Source: RGIG7213 sp045540335 (GTDB lineage Bacteria; Bacillota; Clostridia; Oscillospirales; CAG-272). From it: a DNA stretch of 45,129 nucleotides. The notes beneath the pieces are model-generated. The model ran no database searches and was not told the DNA's origin. It worked only from the letters and a program-made list of their open reading frames with translations. Where the stretch lies: the NCBI GenBank assembly GCA_045540335.1, contig JAZQHC010000053.1, positions 1-45,129 on the forward strand. Reading direction: 5' to 3'. Positions 23,697 through 32,697 of this stretch are shown piece after piece (within the stretch, counting starts at the first letter, position 1; every line of letters starts with the position of its first letter). The position numbers and the translations under genes were made by a program.

Positions 23697-25022
23697 ATGC
23701 GATTAACAAAAATAATACTATCTGCGCTTTTATGTATCGTATTTTTGGTAAGCACGTTAGTAGTTCCCATAAGTGCAGAGGTGGTTTTGCACGATTATGA
23801 TATACCCATAAGCGACAAGGTAAAGACGGAAACGCCCAACGTACTTCTGTATTGCGACGATCACGACCAATACCTTTATTCAAAGGGCGCGTCAGACATA
23901 CTGTTTACATCTGCGGCGGTAAAGCTTATGGTTGGTGCGGTTGCGCTTGAGCTTTATGCCGATAGACTTGATGAAGTGATAACCGTTACAGATGATCTTT
24001 TAGAAGGCTCGCAAGGGCTTGTTATGTATCTTGATAAAGGCGATACCGTAACGGTTAACTATCTTATTCACGCGGTTTTGATGTATGGCGCTAACGATGC
24101 TTCCACTATACTTGCAAGGCTTCATACGGGAAATATCAACGATTTCATACAAGTGATGAATGAAAAGGCGAAGTCTTGCGGTGCAAAAAATACGGTATAT
24201 AAAAACGTTACCGGCTTGTATGCCGATGGAATGACAACCACCCTTTACGATCAGATTAAAATAGCTGAATATGCAGCAGGCGTAAAAGGCCTTACCGACA
24301 TCACGGTAAAGGAAAAATACGTTCCCGATAAAGGCGAATGCAGTATTGCAAAAACGGTAAATTCGCGTAATTTATTGATAACCAAATATCAGACGGCAGG
24401 CGTCAACGGGATGTGCTACGGATCTACAGACGAAAGCGGCGACGTGCTTATAGTAAGTGCGGTAATAGGCGGCATGACATACTATATGGCATTGTACGGC
24501 GGCACAACGGAAGAGGGCCAAACGGAGAAAAGCGTTTTTGCAGATGCAATTTCTCTTCTCGAATACGCACAAGAAGGGTTTGGCTTTGTTACTGTTTTAA
24601 GCTCAGGCAAATTGATGTGTGAAACCAAGGTGAAATATAACACCACGGTTGATACCGTTGCACTTGTTCCCGAAAGCGACGTTATGCTTTATCTTCCGTT
24701 AAACATAGATACCGAAAAAGATCTTCAATATCGGATAGTGGTGTATAAGGAAGCGCTTGATGCCCCCGTACAGGAGGGGCAAGAGGAAGGCAAGGTTATC
24801 GTTTCGTATAACGGCAAAGAAATCTGCAGCGCCGCACTTGTAACGAAAAATCCCGTATCAAGAAATAAGATACTTTACGTTATAGATTGTATAGAAGAAT
24901 TTACCTCAGACAGAAGATTTTTAATAACGGTCGGCGTTTTCGCTGTTTTGGTGATCGTATATATACTGATATCGTCGATCATAAGACAAAGACTGAAAAA
25001 ACGCCGCAGGCGATTAAGGTAA
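23697..25022 (+). CDS. DacF-like (peptidase S11) secreted protein with degenerate catalytic motifs
   Basis: 441 residues: signal peptide (about 1-27, ending ISA-E), S11 D-alanyl-D-alanine carboxypeptidase-like domain (about 45-260), a beta-rich C-terminal domain as in PBP5/DacF, and a terminal membrane helix with a basic tail. The three active-site motifs appear lost. The SxxK region reads TSAAVK (residues 71-76), with Ser one place too far from Lys; SxN reads GAN (131-133); KTG reads VNG (236-238). It is probably a pseudo-enzyme that may bind peptidoglycan or a partner. It overlaps the GSIII transcription unit and is followed after 14 bases by the VTC gene. Confidence 0.85.
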   Translation: MRLTKIILSALLCIVFLVSTLVVPISAEVVLHDYDIPISDKVKTETPNVLLYCDDHDQYLYSKGASDILFTSAAVKLMVGAVALELYADRLDEVITVTDDLLEGSQGLVMYLDKGDTVTVNYLIHAVLMYGANDASTILARLHTGNINDFIQVMNEKAKSCGAKNTVYKNVTGLYADGMTTTLYDQIKIAEYAAGVKGLTDITVKEKYVPDKGECSIAKTVNSRNLLITKYQTAGVNGMCYGSTDESGDVLIVSAVIGGMTYYMALYGGTTEEGQTEKSVFADAISLLEYAQEGFGFVTVLSSGKLMCETKVKYNTTVDTVALVPESDVMLYLPLNIDTEKDLQYRIVVYKEALDAPVQEGQEEGKVIVSYNGKEICSAALVTKNPVSRNKILYVIDCIEEFTSDRRFLITVGVFAVLVIVYILISSIIRQRLKKRRRRLR

Positions 25023-25036
25023 GGAAAGGGGATATT

Positions 25037-25720
25037 ATGAACGGGTTCAGGCACGAACATAAGTATTATATTCGTATAGACGAAGCCTTGCAGATCGCAT
25101 CAAATCTTAACGGCTTGATGAAGCGCGATCCGCATAGCGACCCTATGGGCAAATATCTTATTTCCAGCGTTTATTTTGACAACTATGAAAACAGGGCGCT
25201 AAAATCATCGGAATTCGGTGTTCCGCGCAGGCACAAATTCCGAATCCGCGCGTACAATCACGATGACGGATATATTAAATTAGAAAAAAAAGAAAAAGTA
25301 CGTGATTTGTGCCGTAAGACCTCTGTAAGAATAAACAGGGAAATATACGACGATATCCTTTACGGTGACGGCAGGTCGCTTTTTACCCTTGAGAATCCCT
25401 TGGCAGACGAGTTTTACGTGGCGCTGAAATCTGAACGGTACGTACCTAAAACGGTTGTAGAGTACGAAAGGCGCGTGTTTATTCACCCCATATCCGATAC
25501 TCGCGTTACGATAGACGTAAACATAAAAGGCAGTACCCACGGAAAAGATATGTTTTGCGATGCGGTAAGCTTTGCATATACCGTTCCGCAATACAAGGCG
25601 GTTCTGGAAGTCAAATATAACGATTTTCTGCCCGATTTTATAGCGCGCGTGCTTCCGCATTTTGGGGCAACACCGCAAACGTCTATCTGCAAATACACAT
25701 ACGGAAGAACATATATATAA
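25037..25720 (+). CDS. VTC-domain protein (polyphosphate polymerase-like)
   Basis: 227 residues from the ATG at 25037, supported by AAGGAAAGGGG; a longer frame from 24887 overlaps the upstream gene and is rejected. The tunnel residues of VTC domains are visible: RHEHKYYI at the start, SSVYFDN, RRHKFRIRAY, KLEKKEKV, VEYERRVF, TRVTIDVN, AVLEVKYN and the ending SICKYTYGR. In yeast Vtc4 this fold makes polyphosphate from ATP; bacterial members are mostly untested. It is the first of the VTC-DUF4956-CotH set, a recurring arrangement in Firmicutes, and is likely cytoplasmic. Confidence 0.92.
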   Translation: MNGFRHEHKYYIRIDEALQIASNLNGLMKRDPHSDPMGKYLISSVYFDNYENRALKSSEFGVPRRHKFRIRAYNHDDGYIKLEKKEKVRDLCRKTSVRINREIYDDILYGDGRSLFTLENPLADEFYVALKSERYVPKTVVEYERRVFIHPISDTRVTIDVNIKGSTHGKDMFCDAVSFAYTVPQYKAVLEVKYNDFLPDFIARVLPHFGATPQTSICKYTYGRTYI

Positions 25721-25734
25721 GGAGATACATAAAA

Positions 25735-26415
25735 ATGATACTTACTTCAACATTCAGCGATATATTCAAAAACAGCTTTATATCTGATGCTTCAAGTACG
25801 TTAACGATACCCAAGGCCATCGGCATAATAATTGCGGCGCTTATCCTCGGCGCGGCGATATGCGCGGTGTATAAGCTTACGTATCGCGGCGTTATGTTTT
25901 CGGCAAACTTCTGCCTTTCATTGCTGGCGATGGAATTGATAACCTCGTTCATCATTATGACGGTTACTTCTAACGTTATCCTTTCTCTTGGTATGGTTGG
26001 TGCGTTGTCGATAGTTCGTTTCAGAACTGCGATAAAAGACCCCATGGATATTGCATTTCTTTATTTTTCGATATGTGTCGGCATTATGACAGGTGCAAAT
26101 CTTATTTGGCTTGCCGTTGCAGGTGTTGTGATAGTTGGTGTTATATTGATTCTTGCCGGTAGGCTTCCCCAAAAGGACGAGGCGTATATTCTTATGCTTA
26201 CAGTGGCAGAAGAAGATGAAGAGGCAGTAAGTAAATATATCGTTAAAAGCACGGCAAAATCAAAATTAAAATCTAAAACCATATCGGAAGGCCTTACCGA
26301 ATTAGCATATGAAGTTAAATTAAAAGGCAATTCTACCAAATTTTTGAATAAAATGAGTGTTTACCCCACGATCTCTTCTATTACCATAGTTAAATGCTCG
26401 GGTGAATATATCTGA
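25735..26415 (+). CDS. DUF4956 membrane protein
   Basis: 226 residues. About four membrane segments between residues 20 and 140 (IIIAALILGAAICAVYKL; LLAMELITSFIIMTV; then two more between about 95 and 140), with the family signature SIVRFRTAIKDPMD between them. A soluble alpha-beta domain follows from about 150 to the end. It is preceded by AAGGAG, 14 bases after the VTC gene. Genetic context in many Firmicutes links it to VTC and CotH genes; it may pass a product of the VTC enzyme across the membrane, which is inference. Confidence 0.93.
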   Translation: MILTSTFSDIFKNSFISDASSTLTIPKAIGIIIAALILGAAICAVYKLTYRGVMFSANFCLSLLAMELITSFIIMTVTSNVILSLGMVGALSIVRFRTAIKDPMDIAFLYFSICVGIMTGANLIWLAVAGVVIVGVILILAGRLPQKDEAYILMLTVAEEDEEAVSKYIVKSTAKSKLKSKTISEGLTELAYEVKLKGNSTKFLNKMSVYPTISSITIVKCSGEYI

Positions 26416-26456
26416 TAACGTTTTAACGCGGCAATGACGAAAGGTACGGTGATATT

Positions 26457-29400
26457 TTGAAAAAAATTATTGCAATTATTCTTACTTTGTGTACGCTTGC
26501 GTCGGTTTTGGTATCGTGTACGGGTACACCTGCAGATACTACCAATAACGGTACGGAAGTTGTTACACCACCAAATGAAAACGGCGTAATACTTAATGAA
26601 TTGATGCCGTCTAACAAAGATACGCTTACCGATAATTACGGCGAAAGCTGCGACTGGATAGAGCTTTTTAATAATTCAGAAGAACAGATCAGTTTGCTTA
26701 ACTATATGCTTACTGATAATCCTACGAAGCCCGAAAACTTCGTTTTCCCCGATATTAAAATTGATGCCGGCGAATATCTTATAATATACGCCAGCGGAAG
26801 AAACCAGACGGATCTTGAAAACAGGATAATTCACCTGCCTTTTAAGATCAATTACGTAAGCGAAATAATTTGCTTGTTTAATTCCGAGGGTGTTGAAATA
26901 GGAAGGATCACGGTAAACGACGTTCCGTCTGATAAGTCCTGCGGGCCTGACAGCAAGGGTAATACCGTTATTTTTGCAGAACCCACACCGGGAAATAAGA
27001 ACGTAACGGAAATATACGTTCCCGCAGCGCCTGATGTTCCGTTAAATGTTGGCGGAAAAGATGTAAATACTCTTTATATCAACGAATATACAACGAATCA
27101 AACCGTAACCGTTACGGATGAAGACGGCGAATATACCGCATGGGCGGAAATATATAATTACGGGTCTGCAGACGTTAAAGCATACGGCTTGTTTCTTTCC
27201 GACGATCCTGAAAATCCCACGAAGTGGGCGTTCCCCGATATGACGATTAAAGCGGGTGAATATATTATGGTATTCATGTCGGGCAAAGAAAAAGCGTATA
27301 GCAGCGGGGTAAAAATGCACGCAACCTTCGGCTTAACGGGACAAGAACAAAGTCTTGCTATATATAACGGCAAAGCCGATGAAATAGATTCTGTGCCCGT
27401 AAATTCCATGCTTGGAAATATAACGTGCGGCAGAACCTCGGCAGGACAGTTGAAGTTTTTCCCTCGCGCAACACCGTGCGCAGAAAACGTGCTTGAAGGC
27501 TTTGATACAATAGAAAGCGCAAGATATCCGGAGAATAAATCGCTTTTTATCAATGAGATTGTCGCGGTAAACAGAACATTATCCGTTGCCCCCGACGGTA
27601 AAAAGTATTCTGTCGGTCAGCTGTATGATTATTACGATCTGTACGACTATGCAGAAATATATAATCCTACGAACAGCACTGTGACACTCTCGGATTATTA
27701 CATTGGGGACAGTAAGGATTTTTCCACTGCTATTCAGCTTCCGGAAATAGCGCTTGAAGCCGGCGAATACCGTATCGTTTATTTTGATGATGAAACGTAT
27801 TACAGTACCAAGCGCGATACGGTTTACGTGGATGCAGGCTTGAACAGATACGGCGAAACGGTATATATATATAATGCCGACGGTGTCTGTGTTGACAGTG
27901 TAAAATATTCGAATCTTTTCGATGGTACAAGCGCAGGCAGGGCATCTGTTAAGGATGATACGGTGTATTACTACACTTCTCAAACACCCGGAAAAGAAAA
28001 TCCTGCAGAAAAGCTTGGCGCTTCGGTTGAAACACCTAAATTTTTAAATGCAGGTGGCTATGTGTCAACGCAAACGCAATGTGCTATCCAAGTTCCGGAA
28101 AACTGTAAGGTGTATTATACCTTGGACGGATCGCTTCCATCCAATACTTCAAAATTATATACCGAACCTATAACGATATCAGAAACGGTTACCGTAAGGG
28201 CGATTGCATATAAAGACGGTTATTTAAGAAGTGATGATGTTTCTGCATCATTCGTCGTTGGCAGAATGCACGATATGGCGGTTATATGTCTCACCACGGA
28301 AGGGGACAACCTCTTCTCTGATGAATACGGTATTCTTGTGGATGGTCTTTTATATGATGAAACTGCCGCATTCCCTTATAAATATGCCAATGCAAACTAT
28401 TGGGAGGATTGGGAACGCCCTATAAGGTTTGATTATATAGACGAAAAGGGCAACCAAGTTCTTTCTTTCAATGCGGGCATAAAGGTATTCGGCCAATATA
28501 GCCGCGCGAAAGACCAAAAAAGCGTTTCCATCTATTTGCGCGATAAATACGGCCCTAAAGAAATATGCTATCCCTTTTTCGGGGAAGATTATGTAAACGT
28601 ATTTTCCTCTCTTGCGTTGCGTTCTTCGGGGCAAGACGGTAAGTACGCACATATAAGAGATGCCTTTTGTGCAGAGCTTGTGCGCGATGCTATGGATATC
28701 GACGTTATGGCGTATAAACCCGTGGCAGTATATATTAACGGCGAATATTTCGGCTTGTACGACCTTCGTGAAAGAATAAACGAAGATTATATAGCTAACC
28801 ATACCGGTGCAGACCCCGACAACGTGGATCTTATCAAGGGCGGTAACTATAAAGATACAAGCTACAACGTTTTGGAAGGTACTGTTGACGAGTATAAAAA
28901 GCTTGTAACCTTCTTACAAAACAATTCCTTAAAATATGAAGAAAATTATAAAACCGCTTGTGAAATGGTTGATGTTGACGAGCTTATCAACTATTGGCTG
29001 TGCGTAATATTCTTTTCAAATACGGATTCCGGCAATATAAAATACTATAAAGAAAATACAGAAGGCGCAAAATGGCGTTGGATACTGTACGATATAGACT
29101 GGGGCCTTTGGGCAAGCACGTATAAAGAATATAATATGTTTGAAGAAGTAATGAATCCTGCAGGCCACGGCGTTGGAAACAGCTTTTCAACGTTGGTACT
29201 GCGTTCGTTTATGAAAAATGCAGAATTCAAAGAAAAGTTTTTGACCAAATGCGGTGAATACCTGAATTCTGTATTCCAAACTGATAATATGCTTGCTTTA
29301 TACGAGGTTATGATAGAAGAAATAAAAACCGAAATGACGTATCATATAGAACGTTGGAATTATCAAGACGATGTTGATAAGCTTTCCGCACCGTATAGCT

Positions 29401-29540
29401 ATGCTTCATGGGAAAGAAACGTTGAAACGTTAAGAACGGTAATAAAGAATAAAAGACAACAAACGATAGACGACATGATAGATTATTTCGATCTGTCTGA
29501 CAGCGAACAGAAAAAGTATCTCGGCGAAGTATTTTCATAA
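26457..29540 (+). CDS. CotH kinase-family lipoprotein with three lamin-tail domains
   Basis: 1027 residues starting at a TTG. Lipoprotein signal with lipobox LVSC near residue 21. Domain order: lamin-tail (LTD) domains at about 42-140, 204-300 and 362-470, each with the (N)E(L/Y/I)...W/AEI(F/Y)N pattern; a chitobiase-like beta domain at about 535-605 (VYYTLDGSLPSNTS); then the CotH kinase domain about 660-1000 with RIRFDY-type entry, SLALRSSGQDGKYAHIRDAF, VYINGEYFGLYDLRERI and the metal-binding YDIDWG near 879. CotH proteins phosphorylate secreted proteins in spore coats and effectors. An extracellular, surface-bound protein kinase is predicted, working with the VTC-DUF4956 pair. Confidence 0.92.
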   Translation: MKKIIAIILTLCTLASVLVSCTGTPADTTNNGTEVVTPPNENGVILNELMPSNKDTLTDNYGESCDWIELFNNSEEQISLLNYMLTDNPTKPENFVFPDIKIDAGEYLIIYASGRNQTDLENRIIHLPFKINYVSEIICLFNSEGVEIGRITVNDVPSDKSCGPDSKGNTVIFAEPTPGNKNVTEIYVPAAPDVPLNVGGKDVNTLYINEYTTNQTVTVTDEDGEYTAWAEIYNYGSADVKAYGLFLSDDPENPTKWAFPDMTIKAGEYIMVFMSGKEKAYSSGVKMHATFGLTGQEQSLAIYNGKADEIDSVPVNSMLGNITCGRTSAGQLKFFPRATPCAENVLEGFDTIESARYPENKSLFINEIVAVNRTLSVAPDGKKYSVGQLYDYYDLYDYAEIYNPTNSTVTLSDYYIGDSKDFSTAIQLPEIALEAGEYRIVYFDDETYYSTKRDTVYVDAGLNRYGETVYIYNADGVCVDSVKYSNLFDGTSAGRASVKDDTVYYYTSQTPGKENPAEKLGASVETPKFLNAGGYVSTQTQCAIQVPENCKVYYTLDGSLPSNTSKLYTEPITISETVTVRAIAYKDGYLRSDDVSASFVVGRMHDMAVICLTTEGDNLFSDEYGILVDGLLYDETAAFPYKYANANYWEDWERPIRFDYIDEKGNQVLSFNAGIKVFGQYSRAKDQKSVSIYLRDKYGPKEICYPFFGEDYVNVFSSLALRSSGQDGKYAHIRDAFCAELVRDAMDIDVMAYKPVAVYINGEYFGLYDLRERINEDYIANHTGADPDNVDLIKGGNYKDTSYNVLEGTVDEYKKLVTFLQNNSLKYEENYKTACEMVDVDELINYWLCVIFFSNTDSGNIKYYKENTEGAKWRWILYDIDWGLWASTYKEYNMFEEVMNPAGHGVGNSFSTLVLRSFMKNAEFKEKFLTKCGEYLNSVFQTDNMLALYEVMIEEIKTEMTYHIERWNYQDDVDKLSAPYSYASWERNVETLRTVIKNKRQQTIDDMIDYFDLSDSEQKKYLGEVFS

Positions 29541-29572
29541 GTAAAATATTATATATATCGGAGGATAGAAAC

Positions 29573-30556
29573 ATGGATGCAAACAAAAGACCCGAAACAA
29601 TGCAACGCATAACTACGCAGAAATTAGCAAATGCGTTTATCGAAGAGCAAGTGCAGGAAGTTCGCAAACAGGTGGGCGACAAAAAAGTACTTTTGGCGCT
29701 TTCAGGCGGTGTGGATAGCTCTGTGGTTGCCGCTTTGCTTATAAAAGCAATAGGCAAGCAGCTCGTGTGCGTACACGTAAATCACGGCTTAATGCGTAAG
29801 GGCGAAAGCGAACAGGTTATAGAGATATTTAAAAATGGGCTTGATGCAAATTTGATATATATTGATGCAACCGACCGCTTCCTTGATAAATTGGTAAACG
29901 TTGCAGATCCTGAAACGAAGCGCAAGATAATAGGCGGCGAATTCGTAAAGGTTTTCGAAGAAGAAGCGCGTAAGCTGCAGGGGATATCCTTCCTTGCACA
30001 GGGAACTATTTATCCCGATATTCTCGAAAGTGATGGTGTTAAAGCACATCATAACGTTGGCGGCTTGCCTGATGATATCCAATTCGAAGGCTTGGTAGAG
30101 CCTGTAAAGCTTTTGTATAAGGACGAAGTGCGCGTTGTAGGCAAGGCGCTTGGTTTGCCGTCTTCAATGGTAGATCGCCAACCCTTTCCGGGGCCGGGGC
30201 TTGGTGTTCGTTGCACGGGTGCTATTACGCGTGACAGATTGCACGCTTTGCGCGAATCTGATGCTATCCTCCGCGAGGAATTTGACAAAGCAGGTCTTAC
30301 GGATAAAGTGTGGCAGTTTTTCACGGTTGTTCCCGATTTTCGCTCCACAGGTGTGAAAAACGGAAAAAGGTTGTACGACTGGCCCGTTATCATACGTGCC
30401 GTAAACACAGTAGATGCAATGTCTGCAACAGTTCCGAATATTGAATGGCCCGTGCTTGAAAAAATAACTGAAAGAATACTTAACGAAGTAGAGGGTGTCT
30501 GCCGCGTTTTATACGATCTTACACCAAAACCTTGCGGTACTATAGAGTGGGAATAA
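29573..30556 (+). CDS. guaA: GMP synthase, ATP-pyrophosphatase part only
   Basis: 327 residues against about 510-520 for ordinary bacterial GuaA. The PP-loop LLALSGGVDSSVVAALL lies near residue 42, VNHGLMRKGESEQV, FLAQGTIYPD, HHNVGGLPDD, RQPFPGPGLGVR and the dimerisation ending GTIEWE are all present. The N-terminal glutamine amidotransferase domain is absent and no such gene is directly upstream, so it either uses ammonia or a separate subunit encoded elsewhere, as in archaea. GGAGG precedes the ATG. Its last 13 bases recur at 33339-33351. Confidence 0.94.
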   Translation: MDANKRPETMQRITTQKLANAFIEEQVQEVRKQVGDKKVLLALSGGVDSSVVAALLIKAIGKQLVCVHVNHGLMRKGESEQVIEIFKNGLDANLIYIDATDRFLDKLVNVADPETKRKIIGGEFVKVFEEEARKLQGISFLAQGTIYPDILESDGVKAHHNVGGLPDDIQFEGLVEPVKLLYKDEVRVVGKALGLPSSMVDRQPFPGPGLGVRCTGAITRDRLHALRESDAILREEFDKAGLTDKVWQFFTVVPDFRSTGVKNGKRLYDWPVIIRAVNTVDAMSATVPNIEWPVLEKITERILNEVEGVCRVLYDLTPKPCGTIEWE

Positions 30557-30574
30557 TATCTAATGGCTTATAAG

Positions 30575-30614
30575 TGCCCGGAAACCCTTGGAAACAAAGG
30601 GCTTTCGGGCATTT
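30575..30614 (+). terminator. Probable terminator after guaA
   Basis: Long stem TGCCCGGAAACCCTT / AAGGGCTTTCGGGCA with one bulge and a short loop, then TTT. The T run is short, so strength is uncertain. It lies 19 bases after the guaA stop, inside the left end of the putative island. Confidence 0.65.
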
Positions 30615-30633
30615 CTGAAATTTGGGAAAATGC

Positions 30634-30654
30634 TTCTGCAACACTTTTGCAACA
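30634..30654 (+). repeat. Left pair of TTYTGCAACA repeats
   Basis: TTCTGCAACA at 30634-30643 and TTTTGCAACA at 30645-30654, 11 bases apart. The same words recur near the right end (33216-33237). They are candidate integrase arm-type sites. The same bases can also be read as a decayed NTFATR box of a tyrosine recombinase; this is noted but not relied upon. Confidence 0.5.
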
Positions 30655-30784
30655 CGTAGGGATAAATTTGCAAAAAAGATAGTTACCGATGAGACACTAA
30701 AAACAGCCGAACAGACAAAAAACAACATTTCTTCTTTTTTATTTGCTATTATGATACAGCAAGTGAAAAAGGAGGATGACATAT

Positions 30785-31510
30785 ATGCAAGAAATAAAGA
30801 CTACCCAGCTTGTCAAGCAGTATAAGAATCTGACTGCTGTAGATAAGCTGGGTTTAGAAATTCAGCAAGGTGAATTGTTTTCTCTGCTTGGAGTGAACGG
30901 TGCCGGAAAGACTACGGCTATTAAAATGCTTTCCTGCCTGACAAAACCTACGGACGGAGATGCTATTGTAGGTGGATACAGTATTACAAAGGAACCCGAA
31001 CAGGTAAAGCGCTTGATTGGTGTATCTCCGCAAGAAACCGCAGTTGCTCCTAACCTTTCCGTCAAGGAAAACTTAGAGTTAATCTGCGGTATTCACGGTT
31101 TTTTAAGAGAAAAAACGAAAGCAAAGATACAGGAACTTTCTGAGCAGTTTTCTCTTGACAGTGTTCTTATGAGAAAGGCCGGTAAGTTATCCGGTGGCTG
31201 GCAGCGACGTGTCAGCATTGCTATGGCATTGATTAGCGAACCCCGAATTCTATTCTTGGACGAACCCACGCTTGGTTTGGATGTCCTTGCAAGGCACGAT
31301 CTTTGGGAAGTGATTCGCTCTTTGAAAGGCAAGATCACGATCATTCTGACTACGCATTATATGGAAGAAGCTGAGGCACTCTCTGACCGCATAGGTGTTA
31401 TGAAAAATGGCCGTCTCCTTGCGGTAGGAACAGTAGAAGAATTGAAAGTAAAGGCGAACTCAAACGATTTTGAAACAGCCTTCGTTTCTATTGTAAAGGA
31501 GGGTGTGTAA
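30785..31510 (+). CDS. ABC transporter ATP-binding protein
   Basis: 241 residues. Walker A GVNGAGKTTAIKML, Q-loop SPQETAVAPNLSV, signature AGKLSGGWQRRVSIAMALI (SGG-W variant of LSGGQ), Walker B RILFLDEPTLGLD and switch His in LTTHYMEEAEALSDRIGVM. It belongs to the drug/bacteriocin-type exporters of the ABC-2 class. The ATG at 30785 is chosen because AGGAGG is 10 bases ahead; the ATG at 30776 is too close. First gene of a four-gene cassette and likely energises the following permease. Confidence 0.95.
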   Translation: MQEIKTTQLVKQYKNLTAVDKLGLEIQQGELFSLLGVNGAGKTTAIKMLSCLTKPTDGDAIVGGYSITKEPEQVKRLIGVSPQETAVAPNLSVKENLELICGIHGFLREKTKAKIQELSEQFSLDSVLMRKAGKLSGGWQRRVSIAMALISEPRILFLDEPTLGLDVLARHDLWEVIRSLKGKITIILTTHYMEEAEALSDRIGVMKNGRLLAVGTVEELKVKANSNDFETAFVSIVKEGV

Positions 31511-32241
31511 TGAGAATGATGACTTTTGCCAAGAGATGTGCCAAAGAGATTTTGAGAGATCCAATCAATCTTGCCTTTGGGTTGGGGTTCCCCTTAGTCT
31601 TACTAGTGCTTTTAAGTGCTATTCAAGCGAATATTCCGGTGAACTTGTTTGAGATTAACACACTGACTCCGGGCATTACCGTATTCGGCTTGTCGTTTAT
31701 GACACTTTTTTCAGCAACATTGATTGCAAAAGACCGTGAAAGCGCTCTTCTGCAGAGATTGTACACAACACCCCTTACGGGATTTGATTTCATTATGGGC
31801 TATATGCTTCCGATCCTGCCCATCGCAATCGGGCAGACCGTCATCTGCTATTTGTTTGCAATTCCTTTGGGACTCGAAGTTAGCGTAAACATTATTTATG
31901 CCGTTATTGGTATCATCCCCATGGCAGTTTTTAATATTGCATTGGGACTTTTATGCGGTAGTCTTTTGGGGGTAAAGCAAGTTGGTGGCATTTGCGGGGC
32001 GCTACTTACCAATCTTTCTGCTTGGTTTTCGGGTGTTTGGTTTGATTTGAATCTTGTGGGTGGTACTTTTAAGAAGATAGCAAATGCACTTCCATTTGTT
32101 CACGCAGTAGAACTGGAAAAAGCGTTATTTAACGGAAATTTTGAGGGCGCAGCTTCACACTTTCTGCCGATTGTTTTGTATAGCGTAGTAATAACAGCGG
32201 TGGCTGTGTTCTGCTTCCTCAGGCAAATGAAGAAACAGTAA
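31510..32241 (+). CDS. ABC-2 type permease
   Basis: 243 residues with about six membrane segments: DPINLAFGLGFPLVLLVLLSA, a large outside loop, GITVFGLSFMTLFSATLIAKDRES, the coupling segment RLYTTPLTGFDFIMGY, then four more hydrophobic stretches including a Trp-rich SAWFSGVWFDLN loop. It shares one base with the ATPase stop (TAATG). Together they make an exporter whose substrate (peptide antibiotic, drug or lipid) is not evident from sequence. Confidence 0.93.
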   Translation: MRMMTFAKRCAKEILRDPINLAFGLGFPLVLLVLLSAIQANIPVNLFEINTLTPGITVFGLSFMTLFSATLIAKDRESALLQRLYTTPLTGFDFIMGYMLPILPIAIGQTVICYLFAIPLGLEVSVNIIYAVIGIIPMAVFNIALGLLCGSLLGVKQVGGICGALLTNLSAWFSGVWFDLNLVGGTFKKIANALPFVHAVELEKALFNGNFEGAASHFLPIVLYSVVITAVAVFCFLRQMKKQ

Positions 32242-32253
32242 GGATTTGAGGCG

Positions 32254-32697
32254 ATGAAATATAAACTTATTCTTGACAAAAACGCAGACGAGGAAATCAT
32301 TGCAATCGTTCATGCTCCATCATCTTTGACACAACGGATAGAAGATCTTGTCTGCGGTTATCCCGGTGCGGAGAGCATTATGGGATATAACGATGATCAG
32401 ATGCGGAAACTGGAGTTTTCGGAAATCGAATGTATTACCATAATTGACAGAAAAGTGATTGCCATTGATACGGACGGCAACCACTATTCGCTCAAAGACA
32501 GACTTCGTGATTTGGAGGATATCTTGCCCTCTTATTTCATCCGCATTAACAAGTCTACTCTTGCCAATGAACATCGCATTCAAAGATTTGACGCAGTATT
32601 CAGCGGTGGCGTAGATGCCGTATTTCGGTGCGGCTATCGGGAATATGTTTCAAGGCGTTGTTTTGCGGAAATCAAAAGGAGGTACGAAGGAGTATGA
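32254..32697 (+). CDS. LytTR DNA-binding regulator
   Basis: 147 residues without a receiver domain. The LytTR domain occupies the C-terminal about 100 residues: FSEIECITIIDRKVIAIDTDGNHYSLKDRLRDLEDILPSYFIRINKSTLANEHRIQ, ending with the basic stretch REYVSRRCFAEIKRRYE. The N-terminal 40 residues are an alpha-beta extension. Stand-alone LytTR proteins paired with DUF3021 membrane proteins (as in LitR/LytTR regulatory systems) commonly control neighbouring ABC exporters. Its stop overlaps the next start by 4 bases (ATGA). Confidence 0.93.
   Translation: MKYKLILDKNADEEIIAIVHAPSSLTQRIEDLVCGYPGAESIMGYNDDQMRKLEFSEIECITIIDRKVIAIDTDGNHYSLKDRLRDLEDILPSYFIRINKSTLANEHRIQRFDAVFSGGVDAVFRCGYREYVSRRCFAEIKRRYEGV

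Noticed and set aside
30622..30825. Remnant of a tyrosine recombinase (CNTFATRR resembles RHTFATR)
   Set aside because: Only one short box matches and the same bases are explained by the direct TTYTGCAACA repeats. The rest of the frame shows no integrase similarity.
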